From positions 1-59,900 of the forward strand of contig JAFCCM010000005.1 of assembly GCA_017610225.1 (NCBI GenBank): DNA of 59,900 bases. Direction: 5' to 3'. This DNA is from Candidatus Aenigmatarchaeota archaeon. Its GTDB lineage: Archaea; Aenigmatarchaeota; Aenigmatarchaeia; CG10238-14. This document shows positions 56,132-59,900 of this stretch, one piece after another (within the stretch, counting starts at the first letter, position 1; each line of letters begins with the position of its first letter). Made by a program: the position numbers and the translations under genes. Below the pieces are notes generated by a model. That model had not been told where the DNA came from. It saw nothing but the letters and a program-made list of their open reading frames with translations, and made no database searches.

Positions 56132-56473
56132 ATGAAATCCCGACCTTTGGAATTGCCATCTAAAACATACAAAGTGCCCACTGGTTATGGTAATTTATAC
56201 ATCATAATTAGTGAATATGAAGGTAAACCATTTGAAGTATTTTGTACTATAGGTAAGAGTGGTGGATCTATTACTGCTAAAGCTGAAGTTACTGGCAGAC
56301 TAGTTTCACTTGCACTTAGACATGATGTACCCATTGAAGATATAATTGATCAATTAATTGGTATCAGTGGGAGTGAACTAAAGGCTTGGAAAGACACTAT
56401 TATTAAAAGTATCCCAGATGCTGTAGGATATGTACTAAAATTATTATACAAAAGAAAAAATGGCAGTCAATGA
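56132..56473 (+). CDS. Stand-alone TSCPD-domain protein
   Basis: 113 residues. RPLELPSKTYKVPTGYGNLY, GKPFEVFCTIGKSGG, VTGRLVSLALRHDV and IIDQLIGISG match the TSCPD domain found at the C-terminus of class II ribonucleotide reductases and as a free phage protein. The usual cysteines (GCGNLY, GGC) are replaced by Tyr and Ser, so metal binding is doubtful. Placement after ThyX fits deoxynucleotide metabolism. Confidence 0.75.
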   Translation: MKSRPLELPSKTYKVPTGYGNLYIIISEYEGKPFEVFCTIGKSGGSITAKAEVTGRLVSLALRHDVPIEDIIDQLIGISGSELKAWKDTIIKSIPDAVGYVLKLLYKRKNGSQ

Positions 56474-56494
56474 AGAGGTTAAATAATTTTAGAC

Positions 56495-56519
56495 CGTAAG
56501 TTCACTAAGTGAAGTTACG
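56495..56519 (+). repeat. Dispersed hairpin family, copy 6
   Basis: Left arm CGTAAgTTCAC, loop TAA, right arm GTGAAgTTACG: 10 pairs with one G-G mismatch. Followed immediately by AGGAG and the ATG at 56532, so it can sit next to the ribosome site. Confidence 0.7.
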
Positions 56520-56531
56520 AGGAGTTATAAT

Positions 56532-56765
56532 ATGAAAGAGTTTATTTTTAGACTCATCCCATTTGAAATACATGAAGATTGGAAATTTTTCGCAAAAAGA
56601 AAAGCAATTTCGATGAGACTCTATCTTTTGTCAGCCTTAAAAAGTCATATCGAAAGAGACAAAGATCTTATATCTATGAAACATAAACCAGTTCAATCTC
56701 AAACAGTAGGAGAAGATAATGCCCTTCAAAAGCTTAGAAAACATGTCAAAAGAGCAGCTGACTGA
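56532..56765 (+). CDS. Small RHH-like protein
   Basis: 77 residues; EFIFRLIPFEIHEDWKFFAK and AISMRLYLLSALKSHIERDK resemble a ribbon-helix-helix or a short metJ/Arc fold. AGGAG ribosome site next to hairpin copy 6. Probably a regulator. Confidence 0.5.
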   Translation: MKEFIFRLIPFEIHEDWKFFAKRKAISMRLYLLSALKSHIERDKDLISMKHKPVQSQTVGEDNALQKLRKHVKRAAD

Positions 56766-56904
56766 GCACTTAAAAGAGCTTCGTGGTGATCGTAAAAGAG
56801 GCTACGAGGTTAAAAAGAAAATAAGGAAGTCTAAAGATGAATTTGACAACCTCGATCCAGGTCTAGCTGCGAAAATTTTAGCAGCCCTAGAGAAAGGTGA
56901 TTAA
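56719..56904 (+). CDS. Small helical protein
   Basis: 61 residues, highly charged (SKEQLTEHLKELRGDRKRGY ... DEFDNLDPGLAAKILAALEK). AGGAGAAG ribosome site. Overlaps its upstream neighbour by 47 bp. Confidence 0.5.
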   Translation: MPFKSLENMSKEQLTEHLKELRGDRKRGYEVKKKIRKSKDEFDNLDPGLAAKILAALEKGD

Positions 56905-56905
56905 A

Positions 56906-57235
56906 ATGAGAGATGAAATAAAACGGACTGTAAAACAATGGCACTTTGCAGGTCTACCTATCGATATCATATCAAAAAGACTAAAAATGCCAGAGAAAAA
57001 GATACTACGTTTAATAGATGATATTTCTTTATGGAGCATTTTTGTAAGAGATTTAAAAATTACTGTAATGGCTATTCTTATTGTCTATGCAATTTTATGC
57101 ACTTTTATTTTGCATCATTATTATTTCACTTTAAATGAGAAAATTAAAAATTTGGAAAGCCAGAATACTGCTCTTAGCCAAGGGTACACAAGACAATTTT
57201 CAAAACCTTTTTTGATGAAAGGAAAGAAAAAATGA
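56906..57235 (+). CDS. HTH plus transmembrane plus coiled-coil protein
   Basis: 109 residues from the ATG at 56906. HTH-like N-terminus (KQWHFAGLPIDIISKRLKMP, residues about 9-28), a transmembrane helix (about 53-75, ITVMAILIVYAILCTFILHH) and a short coiled coil. Possibly a membrane-bound regulator or host-interaction protein. AAAGGTG ribosome site. Confidence 0.55.
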   Translation: MRDEIKRTVKQWHFAGLPIDIISKRLKMPEKKILRLIDDISLWSIFVRDLKITVMAILIVYAILCTFILHHYYFTLNEKIKNLESQNTALSQGYTRQFSKPFLMKGKKK

Positions 57236-58197
57236 GTGGCTATATAATAATGAAAACTATTTTTGGTTCACATCTTTATGGTACTGTTACATCAGAGTCA
57301 GACACAGACTACAAAGGTGTGTTTATGCCTTCATCTAGAGATATTTATCTAGGAAGATTTCCTAAAAGTTACAAGACTAATACCAAGATTAAAAAAGGCG
57401 ATGGGATTAAAAATACAAAAGATGATATAGATACAGAAATTTATTCTCTTCATGAATTTATTAAACTTGCTTGTGAAGGCCAAACTGTAGCTCTTGATAT
57501 GTTGCATGCTCCAGAAAGTGGATTGATCATAGATTCACTTTTATGGCATTCTCTTTTATCTTTTAAACATCTATTTTACACAAAAAACACAAAAGCTTTT
57601 GTTGGATATGCTCGTAGGCAAGCTGCTAAACACGGTGTAAAAGGTAGTCGATTAAATGCTGCACAAAATGTTATTAATTTTTTATACGATCTTATAAAAA
57701 TTGCTAATCCATACGATAGCCTTGCTAACTTTTGGCATCTCTTACCTAAAGGAGAACATATCCATTTTTTAGACAAGCCATCTGATAAAAACAATCTCAG
57801 AGTCTATCAAGTTTGTGGAAAAAATTTTCAAGAGACTGCAAAATTGGACTATGTATTTAATATCTTGTCAGACTTCCATGCTAAATATGGTGAACGAGCT
57901 AGAAAAGCTGCAAGAAATGAAGGCATTGACTGGAAAGCAATTTCTCATGCTTTACGAGCAAGCTATGAAATACAAGAACTTTTTCAAATGAAAACTATAA
58001 CTTTCCCTCTAAAAGAAGCCAAATTTCTTACAGAAGTTAAAAAAGGAAAGCATCATTATAAATCAGTATCTGATACTCTTGAGGAATTAATGGAAAATAT
58101 TGAATACTTATCAACTATAAGTGATTTACCTGAAAAAGTCGACAGACAATTTTGGGATGACTGGTTGGAAATCCGAGTAAGGGAGTATCTACTATGA
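57232..58197 (+). CDS. Nucleotidyltransferase of the COG3541 (YcgL-like) type
   Basis: 321 residues. GSHLYGTVTSESDTDYKGVF (about 13-32) is the nucleotidyltransferase motif: G-S, then D-x-D. A long helical region follows (RRQAAKHGVKGSRLNAAQNV). Pol-beta-superfamily NTases of this type act on nucleic acids or proteins in repair or conflict systems. Starts with an ATGA overlap. Confidence 0.7.
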   Translation: MSGYIIMKTIFGSHLYGTVTSESDTDYKGVFMPSSRDIYLGRFPKSYKTNTKIKKGDGIKNTKDDIDTEIYSLHEFIKLACEGQTVALDMLHAPESGLIIDSLLWHSLLSFKHLFYTKNTKAFVGYARRQAAKHGVKGSRLNAAQNVINFLYDLIKIANPYDSLANFWHLLPKGEHIHFLDKPSDKNNLRVYQVCGKNFQETAKLDYVFNILSDFHAKYGERARKAARNEGIDWKAISHALRASYEIQELFQMKTITFPLKEAKFLTEVKKGKHHYKSVSDTLEELMENIEYLSTISDLPEKVDRQFWDDWLEIRVREYLL

Positions 58198-58706
58198 AAA
58201 TATTTACACAAGAAATGATGCATCCATATTTTATGGCATTGGATAGATGTCGAGGTATACATCAAGCTGTAAAGCACCATCCAGAAGGTGATGTATTTAA
58301 CCACTCTATACAAACATTATATTGGGCATTTAGAGAAAGCATTGACACAGATTTAATTCTAGCAGCTATGCTTCATGACGTTGGGAAAGCTGTAAATAGC
58401 TTAGGTCATGAAAAAATAGCTGTCGGCATGTTAAATGATTTTCTTAGCGAAAAATCCTTGTGGCTTATAGAGCATCATATGCGTATCTGGTATTTAATTA
58501 AAGGTGAAATGAAAAAGCTATCAAAAATACAAAAGCTTATTGAACATCCATTTATACCTGATCTCCTTCTGCTTGCACGATGGGACAAATTAGCACGTAA
58601 TCCGAATAAAATGATAAAATTTGATAAAGATCAAATTATCAGAAAATTGAATTGGTGTGCAGAGCAGCATTTTAAGCCATTGAAGGGGGCTTTAGATGGA
58701 AATTGA
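58194..58706 (+). CDS. HD-domain phosphohydrolase
   Basis: 170 residues; H37, AAMLHDVGK (His61-Asp62) and later H72 and WDKLAR give the HD metal motifs. Resembles HD parts of CCA-adding-type and phage nucleotidases. ATGA overlap with the nucleotidyltransferase suggests they act together. Confidence 0.75.
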   Translation: MKIFTQEMMHPYFMALDRCRGIHQAVKHHPEGDVFNHSIQTLYWAFRESIDTDLILAAMLHDVGKAVNSLGHEKIAVGMLNDFLSEKSLWLIEHHMRIWYLIKGEMKKLSKIQKLIEHPFIPDLLLLARWDKLARNPNKMIKFDKDQIIRKLNWCAEQHFKPLKGALDGN

Positions 58707-59034
58707 AATATGCACTACAAAGAAAAAACTTACAAAGTCTATTATAAGTCAAATGAGGTACGCAGATTTCAGAGTTTTAAAATTTGGTATCTCATTAGGG
58801 TACATCATTAAATATCAAAAAGACAGTTACAAAATACTATTGATTAAATTTAATGATGAATATTATATTGTACATGCGACTTGGATAAAAGAAACGCCAC
58901 CATCTACTTCTATTTTTAGAAAAATAGGTAGATTCTCATCTGTTAAAAAATTTGAAACTATCAAAGATCTTGATAAATGGTGGCATTGCTATTCTCTTAT
59001 GGTAGAAAATACTAACAATCAAATTTACATTTAA
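58696..59034 (+). CDS. Hypothetical protein after HD gene
   Basis: 112 residues, mixed alpha/beta (FRVLKFGISLGYIIKYQKDS ... IKETPPSTSIFRKIGRFSSV). GAAGGGGG ribosome site; overlaps the HD gene by 11 bp. No family recognised. Confidence 0.5.
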   Translation: MEIEICTTKKKLTKSIISQMRYADFRVLKFGISLGYIIKYQKDSYKILLIKFNDEYYIVHATWIKETPPSTSIFRKIGRFSSVKKFETIKDLDKWWHCYSLMVENTNNQIYI

Positions 59035-59049
59035 CTGAAAGGATGAGCT

Positions 59050-59900
59050 ATGGAACGGAAATTTTCTTTTTCAAAGATCCTGAATTATGCAACATGTCCT
59101 ATGTTGCACTATTACAGGGATGTAGTACATGTTTTTCCTGGAAGAAAAGCTAAGGCTCTTTCACTTGGTAATTGCATGTCGGAAGCATTAAGAAAATACC
59201 GAAGTACTGGCAGCTTAGAAGAAGCATCGGACGGTTTCAAAGCAGCTTGGATATCAGATGGTAAAATTTTAAGGGTTGAATCAGATCCAGAAGATCCTAA
59301 AGACTTTCGTACAGTCAGAAGAGCATTGGAAATTCTTGAAGAGTACGTTATAGAATATCCTGATGATCCTGACAATGTGGTTAGACCGGAAGTAAGTTTT
59401 GAAATAAAAGCTGGCACAGTTCGTGGGTATGATATAATTCTTAATGGGCGTATTGATGGGGTGATGTTAAGTACTCAGAAGCGACCTCAGATCATTGAAG
59501 ATAAAACAACCACACGTCTTGGCCCATCCTTTTTTGTACAGCTTGGTGGGTCTTTACAAATTGGTCTTTACTTGTGGGCTGCTAATGAGTATGGTCTTTT
59601 TGAAATTGGCGGTAAAAGGACTACACCAACTTGCTTGATGAGTGCTGTTAGAATTCATCCAAAAGAATCTAAATTTATGCGAGATGTAGCTATCAAATCA
59701 AGAGACACGCTTAATGGTTTTAAAGATAACGCTCTCAAATGGATAGATAGAATGATAGCATCAGAAGAAGAAAGTATATACCCTTTGAATGATATTGATA
59801 ATTCTATATGTATAAAATATGGTGGATGTGATTATGCTTTGCTTAAGTATGTGTCATCTAAAGTAAAAAAGACTCTTCTGAAAAATGAGTTTATTATTAA
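59050..59900 (+). CDS. RecB-like PD-(D/E)XK nuclease, N-terminal part (continues to 226)
   Basis: Starts at the ATG at 59050 and continues through the circular join to the TAA at 224-226, 320 residues in total. FSFSKILNYATCPMLHYYRD (about 5-24) is the N-terminal RecB-family start; nuclease motifs are GRIDGV (about 136-141), then IIEDKTTTR (about 152-160) giving the D...ExK core, and a Q-x-x-x-Y-like LGGSLQIGLYLW. Family members in phages work with Sak4/SSB in recombination, matching the next genes at 422 and 2687. Confidence 0.85.
   Translation, partial: MERKFSFSKILNYATCPMLHYYRDVVHVFPGRKAKALSLGNCMSEALRKYRSTGSLEEASDGFKAAWISDGKILRVESDPEDPKDFRTVRRALEILEEYVIEYPDDPDNVVRPEVSFEIKAGTVRGYDIILNGRIDGVMLSTQKRPQIIEDKTTTRLGPSFFVQLGGSLQIGLYLWAANEYGLFEIGGKRTTPTCLMSAVRIHPKESKFMRDVAIKSRDTLNGFKDNALKWIDRMIASEEESIYPLNDIDNSICIKYGGCDYALLKYVSSKVKKTLLKNEFII
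59787..59900. repeat. Right copy of the 114-bp terminal direct repeat
   Basis: Identical to 1-114. See the left copy. The exact match and the open nuclease frame make a closed circle of 59,786 bp the simplest reading. Confidence 0.95.

Noticed and set aside
1..59900. Changed genetic code (TGA as Trp)
   Set aside because: Several genes end at TGA in overlaps typical of normal stops (8418, 57235, 58197), so the single in-frame TGA at 12791 is not explained by a recoded genome.
1..59900. Integrase, attachment site, CRISPR array, retroelement or tRNA genes
   Set aside because: I looked for recombinase motifs, regular spacer repeats, reverse transcriptase motifs and T-loop sequences and found none I could support.

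Overview
This window is one complete, circularly assembled genome of a tailed double-stranded DNA phage (siphovirus-type). Its first 114 bases are repeated exactly at its end (59787-59900), so the unique circle is 59,786 bp, and the only gene at the join, a RecB-like nuclease, reads through intact. The DNA is AT-rich, with strong Shine-Dalgarno sites and sigma70-like promoters. The tail-tip genes (DUF2460, DUF2163/BR0599, NlpC/P60, 'megatron') follow the order known from gene transfer agents and related siphophages. With LPS-type sugar genes this points to a Gram-negative, probably proteobacterial host. The host cannot be named. I see no integrase, tRNA, CRISPR array or reverse transcriptase.

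Layout. (1) 48.5 kb, through the join, to 12.9 kb is rightward: small early genes (48.5-57.2 kb, many broken), ThyX, a nucleotidyltransferase plus HD protein, RecB-like nuclease, AAA_24/Sak4-like ATPase, DUF669 SSB-like protein, ParB-methyltransferase fusion, DnaQ-like exonuclease, a uracil-DNA-glycosylase/DNA polymerase A fusion, ATP-dependent ligase, HNH endonuclease and two paralogous DUF3987-like proteins. (2) A pair of GC-rich hairpins near 12.95 kb separates converging transcripts. (3) 45.65 down to 13.0 kb is the leftward late module: small terminase, intein-containing large terminase, portal, M15 endolysin, membrane protein, holin, a 12-gene glycan cassette (40.1-32.0 kb), prohead protease, scaffold, decoration and major capsid proteins, connectors, major tail protein, chaperones, tape measure, tail tip, spike and fibre. 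(4) 45.65-48.5 kb is the control region: divergent promoters, palindromic operators, 17-bp iterons, a second 10-bp repeat family, and a short leftward operon.

How it works together. The early genes supply a nearly complete replication and nucleotide-metabolism set. The late promoter at 45.73-45.76 kb drives packaging, lysis and the glycan genes. A second consensus promoter at 31.99-32.02 kb, just after the cassette, restarts transcription for the head and tail genes. The cassette (three glycosyltransferases, two methyltransferases, PIG-L deacetylase, two hexapeptide acyltransferases, WbqC, a WlbA/WbpB-like oxidoreductase, a PAPS-reductase-like protein) looks able to build or modify a rare amino sugar on virion or host surface. 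One methyltransferase is switched off by a 10-base C tract, suggesting phase variation.

Other highlights: a dispersed hairpin family with compensatory changes; two candidate structured RNA regions; a tail-hub gene split by a 3.6-kb spike/fibre cassette; a spike-like protein with a Sec signal; and a cluster of frameshifts and stops in small genes at 50.4-56.1 kb while the long core genes are intact.
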